From Persicaria tinctoria (lineage: Eukaryota; Streptophyta; Magnoliopsida; Caryophyllales; Polygonaceae): DNA of 64,000 bases. Both the position numbers and the translations under genes were made by a program. Numbering within the stretch: the first letter of the stretch is position 1; every line of letters begins with the position of its first letter. Shown here piece after piece: positions 12,401 to 26,190 of the stretch. The stretch is taken from NCBI GenBank assembly GCA_037127255.1, contig JBANSL010000002.1:99106519-99170518 (forward strand). The letters run 5' to 3'. The notes beneath the pieces were generated by a model. It worked only from the letters and a program-made list of their open reading frames with translations, was not told the DNA's origin and ran no database searches.

Positions 12401-15112
12401 TTTTGGATAGCTTAAGATTTCGATATATTTCCGTGTACAGTACCCTATGAGAAAATGGCGAAATATGCGACGGACTTAAAACATTGAATATTGGTCTCCG
12501 ATTAAATAAATACAATATAAAACTTGTATCTACCAAGTTACAGAGTCGTTAGAGTTGAGGCTCTGCCATTTTGGATAGCTTAAGATTTCGATGTATTTTC
12601 GTGTACAGTACCCTATGAGAAAATGGCGAAATATGCGACGGACTTAAAACATTGAATATTGGTCTCCGATTAAATAAATACAATATAAAACTTGTATCTA
12701 CCAAGTTACAGAGTCGTTAGAGTTGAGGTTCTGCCATTTTGGATAGCTTAAGATTTCGATATATTTTCGTGTACAGTACCCTATGAGAAAATGGCGAAAT
12801 ATGCGACGGACTTAAAACAGGGAATATTGGTCTCCGATTCAATAAATACAATATAAAACTTGTATCTACCAAGTTACAGAATCATTAGAGTTGAGGCTCT
12901 ACTATTTTGGATAGCTTAAGATTTCGATATATTTTCGTGTACAGTACCCTATGAGAAAATGGCGAAATATGCGACGGACATAAAACAGGGAATATTGGTC
13001 TCCGATTCAATAAATACAATATAAAACTTGTATCAACCAAGGTACAGAGTCATTAGAGTTGAGGCTCTTCCATTTTGGATAGCTTAAGATTTCGATATAT
13101 TTCCGTGTACAGTACCCTATGAGAAAATGGCGAAATATGCGACGGACTTAAAACATTGAATATTGGTCTCCGATTAAATAAATACAATATAAAACTTGTA
13201 TCTACCAAGTTACAGAGTCATTAGAGTTGAGGCTCTTCCATTTTGGATAGCTTAAGATTTCGATATATTTTCGTGTACAATACCCTATGAGAAAATGGCG
13301 AAATATGCGACGGACTTAAAACATTGAATATTGGTCTCCGATTAAATAAATACAATATAAAACTTGTATCTACCAAGTTACAGAGTCGTTAGAGTTGAGG
13401 CTCTGCCATTTTGGATAGCTTAAGATTTCGATATATTTTCGTGTACAGTACCCTATGAGAAAATGGCGAAATATGCGACGGACTTAAAACAGGGAATATT
13501 GGTCTCCGATTCAATAAATACAATATAAAACTTGTATCTACCAAGTTACAGAATCATTAGAGTTGAGGCTCTCCTATTTTGGATAGTTTAAGATTTCGAT
13601 ATATTTTCGTGTACAGTACCCTTTGAGAAAATGGCAAAATATGCGACGGACTCAAAACATGGAATATTGGTCTCTGATTCAATAAATACAATATAAAACT
13701 TGTATCTACCAAGTTACAGAGTCATTAGAGTTGAGGGTCTGCCATTTTGGATAGCTTAAGATTTCGATATATTTTCGTGTACAGTACCCTATGAGAAAAT
13801 GGCGAAATATGCGACGGACTTAAAACAGGGAATATTGGTCACCGATTCAATAAATACAATATAAAACTTGTATCTACCAAGTTACAGAGTCATTAGAGTT
13901 GAGGCTCTTCCATTTTGGATAGCTTAAGATTTCGATATATTTTCGTGTACAGTACCCTATGAGAAAATGGCGAAATATGCGACGGACTTAAAACATTGAA
14001 TATTGGTCTCCGATTAAATAAATACAATATAAAACTTGTATCTACCAAGTTACAGAGTCGTTAGAGTTGAGGCTCTGCCATTTTGGATAGCTTAAGATTT
14101 CGATATATTTTCGTGTACAGTACCCTATGAGAAAATGGCGAAATATGCGACGGACTTAAAACAGGGAATATTGGTCTCCGATTCAATAAATACAATATAA
14201 AACTTGTATCTACCAAGTTACAGAGTCATTAGAGTTGAGGCTCTTCCATTTTGGATAGCTTAAGATTTCGATATATTTCCGTGTACAGTACCCTATGAGA
14301 AAATGGCGAAATATGCGACGGACTTAAAACATTGAATATTGGTCTCCGATTAAATAAATACAATATAAAACTTGTATCTACCAAGTTACAGAGTCGTTAG
14401 AGTTGAGGCTCTGCCATTTTGGATAGCTTAAGATTTCGATATATTTTCGTATACAGTACCCTATGAGAAAATGGCGAAATATGCGACGGACTTTAAACAG
14501 GGAATATTGGTCTCTGATTCAATAAATACAATATAAAACTTGTATCTACCAAGTTATAGAGTCATTTGAGTTGAGGCTCTGCCATTTTGGATAGCTTAAG
14601 ATTTCGATATATTTTCGTGTACAGTACCCTATGAGAAAATGGCGAAATATGCGACGGACTTAAAACAGGGAATATTGGTCTCCGATTCAATAAATACAAT
14701 ATAAAACTTGTATCTACCAAGTTACAGAGTCATATGAGTTGAGGCTCTGCCATTTTGGATAGCTTAAGATTTCGATATATTTTCGTGTACAGTACCCTAT
14801 GAGAAAATGGCGAAATATGCGACGGACATAAAACAGGGAATATTGGTCTCCGATTCAATAAATACAATATAAAACTTGTATCAACCAAGGTACAGAGTCA
14901 TTAGAGTTGAGGCTCTTCCATTTTGGATAGCTTAAGATTTCGATATATTTCCGTGTACAGTACCCTATGAGAAAATGGCGAAATATGCGACGGACTTAAA
15001 ACATTGAATATTGGTCTCCGATTAAATAAATACAATATAAAACTTGTATCTACCAAGTTACAGAGTCGTTAGAGTTGAGGCTCTGCCATTTTGGATAGCT
15101 TAAGATTTCGAT
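8534..15112. repeat. 15-mer HOR, 2520-bp period, 2.6 copies
   Basis: From 8534 to 15112 the sequence repeats with a 2520-bp period, and I could find no difference between copies (8534-12592 against 11054-15112). The unit starting at 9409 reads F, A/F', G, B(gatgtatt), B(gaggttct), C, G, B/A, B(acaatac), C(ctcct), D(ctttgag), E, B, A, B. Private markers recur exactly 2520 bp apart: aagttatagag in F at 9409, 11929 and 14449, and tcaaccaagg in G. The identity breaks at 8533 on the left and 15113 on the right. Such identity points to very recent tandem duplication, or an assembly effect. Confidence 0.92.
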
Positions 15113-16968
15113 ATATTTTCGTGTACAGTACCCTATGAGAAAATGGCGAAATATGCGACGGACTTAAAACAGGGAATATTGGTCTCCGATTCAATAAATA
15201 CAATATAAAACTTGTATCTACCAAGTTACAGAGTCATTAGAGTTAAGGCTCTTCCATTTTGGATAGCTTAAGATTTCGATATATTTCCGTGTACAGTACC
15301 CTATGAGAAAATGGCGAAATATGCGACGGACTTAAAACATTGAATATTGGTCTCCGATTAAATAAATACAATATAAAACTTGTATCTACCAAGTTACAGA
15401 GTCGTTAGAGTTGAGGCTCTGCCATTTTGGATAGCTTAAGATTTCGATATATTTTCGTATACAGTACCCTATGAGAAAATGGCGAAATATGCGACGGACT
15501 TTAAACAGGGAATATTGGTCTCTGATTCAATAAATACAATATAAAACTTGTATCTACCAAGTTACAGAGTCATTTGAGTTGAGGCTCTTCCATTTTGGAT
15601 AGCTTAAGATTTCGATATATTTTCGTGTACAGTACCCTATGAGAAAATGGCGAAATATGCGACGGACTTAAAACAGGGAATATTGGTCTCCGATTCAATA
15701 AATACAATATAAAACTTGTATCTAGCAAGTTACAGAGTCATTAGAGTTGAGGCTCTTCCATTTTGGATAGCTTAAGATTTCGATATATTTTCGTGTACAG
15801 TACCCTATGAGAAAATGGCGAAATATGCGACGGACTTAAATCATTGAATATTGGTCTCCGATTCAATAAATACAATATAAAACTTGTATCTACCAAGTTA
15901 CAGAGTCATATGAGTTGAGGCTCTGCCATTTTGGATAGCTTAAGATTTCGATATATTTTCGTGTACAGTACCCTATGAGAAAATGGCGAAATATGCGACG
16001 GACATAAAACAGGGAATATTGGTCTCCGATTCAATAAATACAATATAAAACTTGTATCTACCAAGTTACAGAGTCATTAGAGTTGAGGCTCTTCCATTTT
16101 GGATAGCTTAAGATTTCGATATATTTCCGTGTACAGTACCCTATGAGAAAATGGCGAAATATGCGACGGACTTAAAACATTGAATATTGGTCTCCGATTA
16201 AATAAATACAATATAAAACTTGTATCTACCAAGTTACAGAGTCATTAGAGTTGAGGCTCTTCCATTTTGGATAGCTTAAGATTTCGATATATTTCCGTGT
16301 ACAGTACCCTATGAGAAAATGGCGAAATATGCGACGGACTTAAAACATTGAATATTGGTCTCCGATTAAATAAATACAATATAAAACTTGTATCTACCAA
16401 GTTACAGAGTCGTTAGAGTTGAGGCTCTGCCATTTTGGATAGCTTAAGATTTCGATATATTTTCGTATACAGTACCCTATGAGAAAATGGCGAAATATGC
16501 GACGGACTTTAAACAGGGAATATTGGTCTCTGATTCAATAAATACAATATAAAACTTGTATCTACCAAGTTACAGAGTCATTTGAGTTGAGGCTCTGCCA
16601 TTTTGGATAGCTTAAGATTTCGATATATTTTCGTGTACAGTACCCTATGAGAAAATGGCGAAATATGCGACGGACTTAAAACAGGGAATATTGGTCTCCG
16701 ATTCAATAAATACAATATAAAACTTGTATCTACCAAGTTACAGAATCATTAGAGTTGAGGCTCTACTATTTTGGATAGTTTAAGATTTCGATAGATTCTC
16801 GTGTACAGTACCCTATGAGAAAATGGCGAAATATGCGACGGACTTAAAACATTGAATATTGGTCTCCGATTAAATAAATACAATATAAAACTTGTATCTA
16901 CCAAGTTACAGAGTCATTAGAGTTGAGGCTCTTCCATTTTGGATAGCTTAAGATTTCGATATATTTTC
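15113..16968. repeat. Mixed zone of hybrid monomers
   Basis: After the 15-mer stops, the order is B, A, B, F/A, L, a hybrid at 15793, G', B/A, B, F, C, B/A. No clear HOR period is visible. Several monomers join the 5' half of one class to the 3' half of another: F with ctcttcc at 15457, attg with gattcaa and gtcatatgag at 15793, and attg with gtcattag at 16129 and 16801. The C monomer at 16633 has a private gatagattctc end. This looks like a boundary between the left and middle domains. Confidence 0.8.
15625..15792. repeat. Class L monomer (A-like with tctagc)
   Basis: This is an A-type monomer with G instead of C at 101 (tctagcaag). The marker is private to the stretch from 15625 to 25686, in L copies (15625, 18295, 20479, 20815) and in E/L copies. 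It therefore works as a tracer of local copying in the middle domain. Confidence 0.8.
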
Positions 16969-19900
16969 GTGTACAGTACCCTATGAGAAAATGGCGAAAT
17001 ATGCGACGGACTTAAAACATTGAATATTGGTCTCCGATTAAATAAATACAATATAAAACTTGTATCTACCAAGTTACAGAGTCGTTAGAGTTGAGGCTCT
17101 GCCATTTTGGATAGCTTAAGATTTCGATATATTTTCGTGTACAGTGAAATATGCGACGGACTTAAAACAGGGAATATTGGTCTCCGATTCAATAAATACA
17201 ATATAAAACTTGTATCTACCAAGTTACAGAGTCATTAGAGTTGAGGCTCTTCCATTTTGGATAGCTTAAGATTTCGATATATTTCCGTGTACAGTACCCT
17301 ATGAGAAAATGGCGAAATATGCGACGGACTTAAAACATTGAATATTGGTCTCCGATTAAATAAATACAATATAAAACTTGTATCTACCAAGTTACAGAGT
17401 CGTTAGAGTTGAGGCTCTGCCATTTTGGATAGCTTAAGTTTTCGATATATTTTCGTATACAGTACCCTATGAGAAAATGGCGAAATATGCGACGGACTTA
17501 AAACAGGGAATATTGGTCTCCGATTCAATAAATACAATATAAAACTTGTATCTACCAAGTTACAGAGTCATTAGAGTTGAGGCTCTTCCATTTTGGATAG
17601 CTTAAGATTTCGATATATTTCCGTGTACAGTACCCTATGAGAAAATGGCGAAATATGCGACGGACTTAAAACATTGAATATTGGTCTCCGATTAAATAAA
17701 TACAATATAAAACTTGTATCTACCAAGTTACAGAGTCGTTAGAGTTGAGGCTCTGCCATTTTGGATAGCTTAAGATTTCGATATATTTTCGTATACAGTA
17801 CCCTATGAGAAAATGGCGAAATATGCGACGGACTTTAAACAGGGAATATTGGTCTCTGATTCAATAAATACAATATAAAACTTGTATCTACCAAGTTACA
17901 GAGTCATTTGAGTTGAGGCTCTGCCATTTTGGATAGCTTAAGAGTTCGATATATTTTCGTGTACAGTACCCTATGAGAAAATGGCGAAATATGCGACGGA
18001 CTTAAAACAGGGAATATTGGTCTCCGATTCAATAAATACAATATAAAACTTGTATCTACCAAGTTACAGAATCATTAGAGTTGAGGCTCTACTATTTTGG
18101 ATAGTTTAAGATTTCGATATATTTTCGTGTACAGTACCCTATGAGAAAATGGCGAAATATGCGACGGACTTAAAACAGGGAATATTGGTCTCCGATTCAA
18201 TAAATACAATATAAAACTTGTATCTACCAAGTTACAGAATCATTAGAGTTGAGGCTCTGCCATTTTGGATAGCTTAAGATTTCGATATATTTTCGTGTAC
18301 AGTACCCTATGAGAAAATGGCGAAATATGCGACGGACTTAAAACAGGGAATATTGGTCTCCGATTCAATAAATACAATATAAAACTTGTATCTAGCAAGT
18401 TACAGAGTCATTAGAGTTGAGGCTCTTCCATTTTGGATAGCTTAAGATTTCGATATATTTTCGTGTACAGTACCCTATGAGAAAATGGCGAAATATGCGA
18501 CGGACTTAAAACATTGAATATTGGTCTCCGATTAAATAAATACAATATAAAACTTGTATCTACCAAGTTACAGAGTCGTTAGAGTTGAGGCTCTGCCATT
18601 TTGGATAGCTTAAGATTTCGATATATTTTCGTGTACAGTACCCTATGAGAAAATGGCGAAATATGCGACGGACTTAAAACAGGGAATATTGGTCTCCGAT
18701 TCAATAAATACAATATAAAACTTGTATCTACCAAGTTACAGAGTCATTAGAGTTGAGGCTCTTCCATTTTGGATAGCTTAAGATTTCGATATATTTCCGT
18801 GTACAGTACCCTATGAGAAAATGGCGAAATATGCGACGGACTTAAAACATTGAATATTGGTCTCCGATTAAATAAATACAATATAAAACTTGTATCTACC
18901 AAGTTACAGAGTCGTTAGAGTTGAGGCTCTGCCATTTTGGATAGCTTAAGATTTCGATATATTTTCGTATACAGTACCCTATGAGAAAATGGCGAAATAT
19001 GCGACGGACTTTAAACAGGGAATATTGGTCTCTGATTCAATAAATACAATATAAAACTTGTATCTACCAAGTTACAGAGTCATTTGAGTTGAGGCTCTGC
19101 CATTTTGGATAGCTTAAGATTTCGATATATTTTCGTGTACAGTACCCTATGAGAAAATGGCGAAATATGCGACGGACTTAAAACATTGAATATTGGTCTC
19201 CGATTAAATAAATACAATATAAAACTTGTATCTACCAAGTTACAGAGTCGTTAGAGTTGAGGCTCTGCCATTTTGGATAGCTTAAGATTTCGATATATTT
19301 TCGTGTACAGTACCCTATGAGAAAATGGCGAAATATGCGACGGACTTAAAACAGGGAATATTGGTCTCCGATTCAATAAATACAATATAAAACTTGTATC
19401 TACCAAGTTACAGAGTCATTAGAGTTGAGGCTCTTCCATTTTGGATAGCTTAAGATTTCGATATATTTCCGTGTACAGTACCCTATGAGAAAATGGCGAA
19501 ATATGCGACGGACTTAAAACATTGAATATTGGTCTCCGATTAAATAAATACAATATAAAACTTGTATCTACCAAGTTACAGAGTCGTTAGAGTTGAGGCT
19601 CTGCCATTTTGGATAGCTTAAGTTTTCGATATATTTTCGTATACAGTACCCTATGAGAAAATGGCGAAATATGCGACGGACTTAAAACAGGGAATATTGG
19701 TCTCCGATTCAATAAATACAATATAAAACTTGTATCTACCAAGTTACAGAGTCATTAGAGTTGAGGCTCTTCCATTTTGGATAGCTTAAGATTTCGATAT
19801 ATTTCCGTGTACAGTACCCTATGAGAAAATGGCGAAATATGCGACGGACTTAAAACATTGAATATTGGTCTCCGATTAAATAAATACAATATAAAACTTG

Positions 19901-21318
19901 TATCTACCAAGTTACAGAGTCGTTAGAGTTGAGGCTCTGCCATTTTGGATAGCTTAAGATTTCGATATATTTTCGTATACAGTACCCTATGAGAAAATGG
20001 CGAAATATGCGACGGACTTTAAACAGGGAATATTGGTCTCTGATTCAATAAATACAATATAAAACTTGTATCTACCAAGTTACAAGGTCATTTGAGTTGA
20101 GGCTCTGCCATTTTGGATAGCTTAAGAGTTCGATATATTTTCGTGTACAGTACCCTATGAGAAAATGGCGAAATATGCGACGGACTTAAAACAGGGAATA
20201 TTGGTCTCCGATTCAATAAATACAATATAAAACTTGTATCTACCAAGTTACAGAATCATTAGAGTTGAGGCTCTACTATTTTGGATAGTTTAAGATTTCG
20301 ATATATTTTCGTGTACAGTACCCTATGAGAAAATGGCGAAATATGCGACGGACTTAAAACAGGGAATATTGGTCTCCGATTCAATAAATACAATATAAAA
20401 CTTGTATCTACCAAGTTACAGAATCATTAGAGTTGAGGCTCTGCCATTTTGGATAGCTTAAGATTTCGATATATTTTCGTGTACAGTACCCTATGAGAAA
20501 ATGGCGAAATATGCGACGGACTTAAAACAGGGAATATTGGTCTCCGATTCAATAAATACAATATAAAACTTGTATCTAGCAAGTTACAGAGTCATTAGAG
20601 TTGAGGCTCTTCCATTTTGGATAGCTTAAGATTTCGATATATTTTCGTGTACAGTACCCTATGAGAAAATGGCGAAATATGCGACGGACTTAAAACATTG
20701 AATATTGGTCTCCGATTAAATAAATACAATATAAAACTTGTATCTACCAAGTTACAGAGTCTTTAGAGTTGAGGCTCTGCCATTTTGGATAGCTTAAGAT
20801 TTTGATATATTTTCGTGTACAGTACCCTATGAGAAAATGGCGAAATATGCGACGGACTTAAAACAGGGAATATTGGTCTCCGATTCAATAAATACAATAT
20901 AAAACTTGTATCTAGCAAGTTACAGAGTCATTAGAGTTGAGGCTCTTCCATTTTGGATAGCTTAAGATTTCGATATATTTCCGTGTACAGTACCCTATGA
21001 GAAAATGGCGAAATATGCGACGGACTTAAAACATTGAATATTGGTCTCCGATTAAATAAATACAATATAAAACTTGTATCTACCAAGTTACAGAGTCGTT
21101 AGAGTTGAGGCTCTGCCATTTTGGATAGCTTAAGATTTCGATATATTTTCGTATACAGTACCCTATGAGAAAATGGCGAAATATGCGACGGACTTAAAAC
21201 AGGGAATATTGGTCTCTGATTCAATAAATACAATATAAAACTTGTATCTACCAAGTTACAGAGTCATTTGAGTTGAGGCTCTGCCATTTTGGATAGCTTA
21301 AGATTTCGATATATTTTC
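16969..21318. repeat. 13-mer HOR, 2184-bp period, about 2 copies
   Basis: Monomers from 16969 and from 19135 share the order B-A-B-A-B-F-C-C'-L-B. Shared markers are agttttcg in B at 17287 and 19471, agagttcg in F at 17791 and 19975, and the C' and L pair. The copies differ by the 18-bp deletion at 17146, present only in the first, and by a few substitutions such as acaaggtca at 20084. After 20815 the two copies resemble each other less closely. Confidence 0.87.
17137..17286. repeat. 150-bp monomer with an 18-bp deletion
   Basis: This A-type monomer reads gtgtacagt followed directly by gaaatatgcg. It lacks monomer positions 10-27 (accctatgagaaaatggc). It is the only length variant I found among 381 monomers and shifts the phase of everything downstream by 18 bp. 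There is no microhomology at the breakpoint. The matching monomer of the duplicated 13-mer (19303) is full length, so the deletion probably arose after that duplication. Confidence 0.95.
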
Positions 21319-22740
21319 GTGTACAGTACCCTATGAGAAAATGGCGAAATATGCGACGGACTTAAAACAGGGAATATTGGTCTCCGATTCAATAAATACA
21401 ATATAAAACTTGTATCTACCAAGTTACAGAGTCATTAGAGTTGAGGCTCTTCCATTTTGGATAGCTTAAGATTTCGATATATTTCCGTGTACAGTACCCT
21501 ATGAGAAAATGGCGAAATATGCGACGGACTTAAAACATTGAATATTGGTCTCCGATTAAATAAATACAATATAAAACTTGTATCTACCAAGTTACAGAGT
21601 CGTTAGAGTTGAGGCTCTGCCATTTTGGATAGCTTAAGATTTCGATATATTTTCGTGTACAGTACCCTATGAGAAAATGGCGAAATATGCGACGGACTTA
21701 AAACAGGGAATATTGGTCACCGATTCAATAAATACAATATAAAACTTGTATCTAGCAAGTTACAGAGTCATTAGAGTTGAGGCTCTTCCATTTTGGATAG
21801 CTTAAGATTTCGATATATTTTCGTGTACAGTACCCTATGAGAAAATGGCGAAATATGCGACGGACTTAAAAAATTGAATATTGGTCTCCGATTAAATAAA
21901 TACAATATAAAACTTGTATCTACCAAGTTACAGAGTCGTTAGAGTTGAGGCTCTGCCATTTTGGATAGCTTAAGATTTCGATATATTTTCGTATACAGTA
22001 CCCTATGAGAAAATGGCGAAATATGCGACGGACTTTAAATAGGGAATATTGGTCTCTGATTCAATAAATACAATATAAAACTTGTATCTACCAAGTTACA
22101 GAGTCATTTGAGTTGAGGCTCTGCCATTTTGGATAGCTTAAGATTTCGATATATTTTCGTGTACAGTACCCTATGAGAAAATGGCGAAATATGCGACGGA
22201 CTTAAAACAGGGAATATTGGTCTCCGATTCAATAAATACAATATAAAACTTGTATCTACCAAGTTACAGAATCATTAGAGTTGAGGCTCTCCTATTTTGG
22301 ATAGTTTAAGATTTCGATATATTTTCGTGTACAGTACCCTATGAGAAAATGGCGAAATATGCGACGGACTTAAAACAGGGAATATTGGTCTCCGATTCAA
22401 TAAATACAATATAAAACTTGTATCTACCAAGTTACAGAATCATTAGAGTTGAGGCTCTGCCATTTTGGATAGCTTAAGATTTCGATATATTTTCGTATAC
22501 AGTACCCTATGAGAAAATGGCGAAATATGCGACGGACTTAAAACAGGGAATATTGGTCACCGATTCAATAAATACAATATAAAACTTGTATCTAGCAAGT
22601 TACAGAGTCATTAGAGTTGAGGCTCTTCCATTTTGGATAGCTTAAGATTTCGATATATTTTCGTGTACAGTACCCTATGAGAAAATGGCGAAATATGCGA
22701 CGGACTTAAAAAATTGAATATTGGTCTCCGATTAAATAAA

Positions 22741-24678
22741 TCCAATATAAAACTTGTATCTACCAAGTTACAGAGTCGTTAGAGTTGAGGCTCTGCCATT
22801 TTGGATAGCTTAAGATTTCGATATATTTTCGTGTACAGTACCCTATGAGAAAATGGCGAAATATGCGACGGACTTAAAACATTGAATATTGGTCTCCGAT
22901 TAAATAAATACAATATAAAACTTGTATCTACCAAGTTACAGAGTCGTTAGAGTTGAGGCTCTGCCATTTTGGATAGCTTAAGATTTCGATATATTTTCGT
23001 ATACAGTACCCTATGAGAAAATGGCGAAATATGCGACGGACTTAAAACAGGGAATATTGGTCTCTGATTCAATAAATACAATATAAAACTTGTATCTACC
23101 AAGTTACAGAGTCATTTGAGTTGAGGCTCTGCCATTTTGGATAGCTTAAGATTTCGATATATTTTCGTGTACAGTACCCTATGAGAAAATGGCGAAATAT
23201 GCGACGGACTTAAAACAGGGAATATTGGTCTCCGATTCAATAAATACAATATAAAACTTGTATCTACCAAGTTACAGAGTCATTAGAGTTGAGGCTCTTC
23301 CATTTTGGATAGCTTAAGATTTCGATATATTTCCGTGTACAGTACCCTATGAGAAAATGGCGAAATATGCGACGGACTTAAAACATTGAATATTGGTCTC
23401 CGATTAAATAAATACAATATAAAACTTGTATCTACCAAGTTACAGAGTCGTTAGAGTTGAGGCTCTGCCATTTTGGATAGCTTAAGATTTCGATATATTT
23501 TCGTATACAGTACCCTATGAGAAAATGGCGAAATATGCGACGGACTTAAAACAGGGAATATTGGTCTCTGATTCAATAAATACAATATAAAACTTGTATC
23601 TACCAAGTTACAGAGTCATTTGAGTTGAGGCTCTGCCATTTTGGATAGCTTAAGATTTCGATATATTTTCGTATACAGTACCCTATGAGAAAATGGCGAA
23701 ATATGCGACGGACTTAAAACAGGGAATATTGGTCTCTGATTCAATAAATACAATATAAAACTTGTATCTACCAAGTTACAGAGTCATTTGAGTTGAGGCT
23801 CTGCCATTTTGGATAGCTTAAGATTTCGATATATTTTCGTGTACAGTACCCTATGAGAAAATGGCGAAATATGCGACGGACTTAAAACAGGGAATATTGG
23901 TCTCCGATTAAATAAATCCAATATAAAACTTGTATCTACCAAGTTACAGAGTCGTTAGAGTTGAGGCTCTGCCATTTTGGATAGCTTAAGATTTCGATAT
24001 ATTTTCGTGTACAGTACCCTATGAGAAAATGGCGAAATATGCGACGGACTTAAAACATTGAATATTGGTCTCCGATTAAATAAATACAATATAAAACTTG
24101 TATCTACCAAGTTACAGAGTCGTTAGAGTTGAGGCTCTGCCATTTTGGATAGCTTAAGATTTCGATATATTTTCGTATACAGTACCCTATGAGAAAATGG
24201 CGAAATATGCGACGGACTTAAAACAGGGAATATTGGTCTCTGATTCAATAAATACAATATAAAACTTGTATCTACCAAGTTACAGAGTCATTTGAGTTGA
24301 GGCTCTGCCATTTTGGATAGCTTAAGATTTCGATATATTTTCGTGTACAGTACCCTATGAGAAAATGGCGAAATATGCGACGGACTTAAAACAGGGAATA
24401 TTGGTCTCCGATTCAATAAATACAATATAAAACTTGTATCTACCAAGTTACAGAGTCATTAGAGTTGAGGCTCTTCCATTTTGGATAGCTTAAGATTTCG
24501 ATATATTTCCGTGTACAGTACCCTATGAGAAAATGGCGAAATATGCGACGGACTTAAAACATTGAATATTGGTCTCCGATTAAATAAATACAATATAAAA
24601 CTTGTATCTACCAAGTTACAGAGTCGTTAGAGTTGAGGCTCTGCCATTTTGGATAGCTTAAGATTTCGATATATTTTC
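22741..24678. repeat. Nested 7-mer duplication, 1176 bp, with chimeric junction
   Basis: The segment from the rare aaatcc at 22741 to 23502 matches 23917-24678 at 1176-bp spacing. The monomer at 23839 is chimeric. Its 5' part (aggg at 51-54) is A/F-like, and its 3' part (gattaaat, aaatcc, gtcgttag) matches the monomer at 22663. The junction falls between monomer positions 54 and 72, where the parental classes agree. Confidence 0.83.
23839..24006. repeat. Chimeric monomer: A/F 5' part, B(aaatcc) 3' part
   Basis: This monomer has aggg at 51-54 but gattaaat, aaatcc and gtcgttag further on. The rare aaatcc otherwise occurs only in the B monomers at 22663 and 25687. The crossover lies between positions 54 and 72 and is the joint of the 1176-bp duplication. 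Confidence 0.82.
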
Positions 24679-26190
24679 GTGTACAGTACCCTATGAGAAA
24701 ATGGCGAAATATGCGACGGACTTAAAACAGGGAATATTGGTCACCGATTCAATAAATACAATATAAAACTTGTATCTAGCAAGTTACAGAGTCATTAGAG
24801 TTGAGGCTCTTCCATTTTGGATAGCTTAAGATTTCGATATATTTTCGTGTACAGTACCCTATGAGAAAATGGCGAAATATGCGACGGACTTAAAAAATTG
24901 AATATTGGTCTCCGATTAAATAAATACAATATAAAACTTGTATCTACCAAGTTACAGAGTCGTTAGAGTTGAGGCTCTGCCATTTTGGATAGCTTAAGAT
25001 TTCGATATATTTTCGTATACAGTACCCTATGAGAAAATGGCGAAATATGCGACGGACTTTAAATAGGGAATATTGGTCTCTGATTCAATAAATACAATAT
25101 AAAACTTGTATCTACCAAGTTACAGAGTCATTTGAGTTGAGGCTCTGCCATTTTGGATAGCTTAAGATTTCGATATATTTTCGTGTACAGTACCCTATGA
25201 GAAAATGGCGAAATATGCGACGGACTTAAAACAGGGAATATTGGTCTCCGATTCAATAAATACAATATAAAACTTGTATCTACCAAGTTACAGAATCATT
25301 AGAGTTGAGGCTCTCCTATTTTGGATAGTTTAAGATTTCGATATATTTTCGTGTACAGTACCCTATGAGAAAATGGCGAAATATGCGACGGACTTAAAAC
25401 AGGGAATATTGGTCTCCGATTCAATAAATACAATATAAAACTTGTATCTACCAAGTTACAGAATCATTAGAGTTGAGGCTCTGCCATTTTGGATAGCTTA
25501 AGATTTCGATATATTTTCGTATACAGTACCCTATGAGAAAATGGCGAAATATGCGACGGACTTAAAACAGGGAATATTGGTCACCGATTCAATAAATACA
25601 ATATAAAACTTGTATCTAGCAAGTTACAGAGTCATTAGAGTTGAGGCTCTTCCATTTTGGATAGCTTAAGATTTCGATATATTTTCGTGTACAGTACCCT
25701 ATGAGAAAATGGCGAAATATGCGACGGACTTAAAAAATTGAATATTGGTCTCCGATTAAATAAATCCAATATAAAACTTGTATCTACCAAGTTACAGAGT
25801 CGTTAGAGTTGAGGCTCTGCCATTTTGGATAGCTTAAGATTTCGATATATTTTCGTGTACAGTACCCTATGAGAAAATGGCGAAATATGCGACGGACTTA
25901 AAACAGGGAATATTGGTCTCCGATTCAATAAATACAATATAAAACTTGTATCTACCAAGTTACAGAGTCATTAGAGTTGAGGCTCTTCCATTTTGGATAG
26001 CTTAAGATTTCGATATATTTCCGTGTACAGTACCCTATGAGAAAATGGCGAAATATGCGACGGACTTAAAACATTGAATATTGGTCTCCGATTAAATAAA
26101 TACAATATAAAACTTGTATCTACCAAGTTACAGAGTCGTTAGAGTTGAGGCTCTGCCATTTTGGATAGCTTAAGATTTCGATATATTTTC

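Larger units (their letters stand above)
20983..25854. repeat. 18-mer duplication, 3024-bp spacing
   Basis: Eleven monomers at 20983-22830 recur at 24007-25854 with no differences seen: B, F (with ttaaaac), A, B, E/L, B(aaattg), F(taaatag), C(ctcct), C', E/L(gtatac), B(aaattg with aaatcc). The rare markers aaattg, taaataggg, ctcct and aaatcc keep their order. Between the copies lie seven monomers (22831-24006) that were themselves generated by a 7-mer duplication. Confidence 0.9.
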
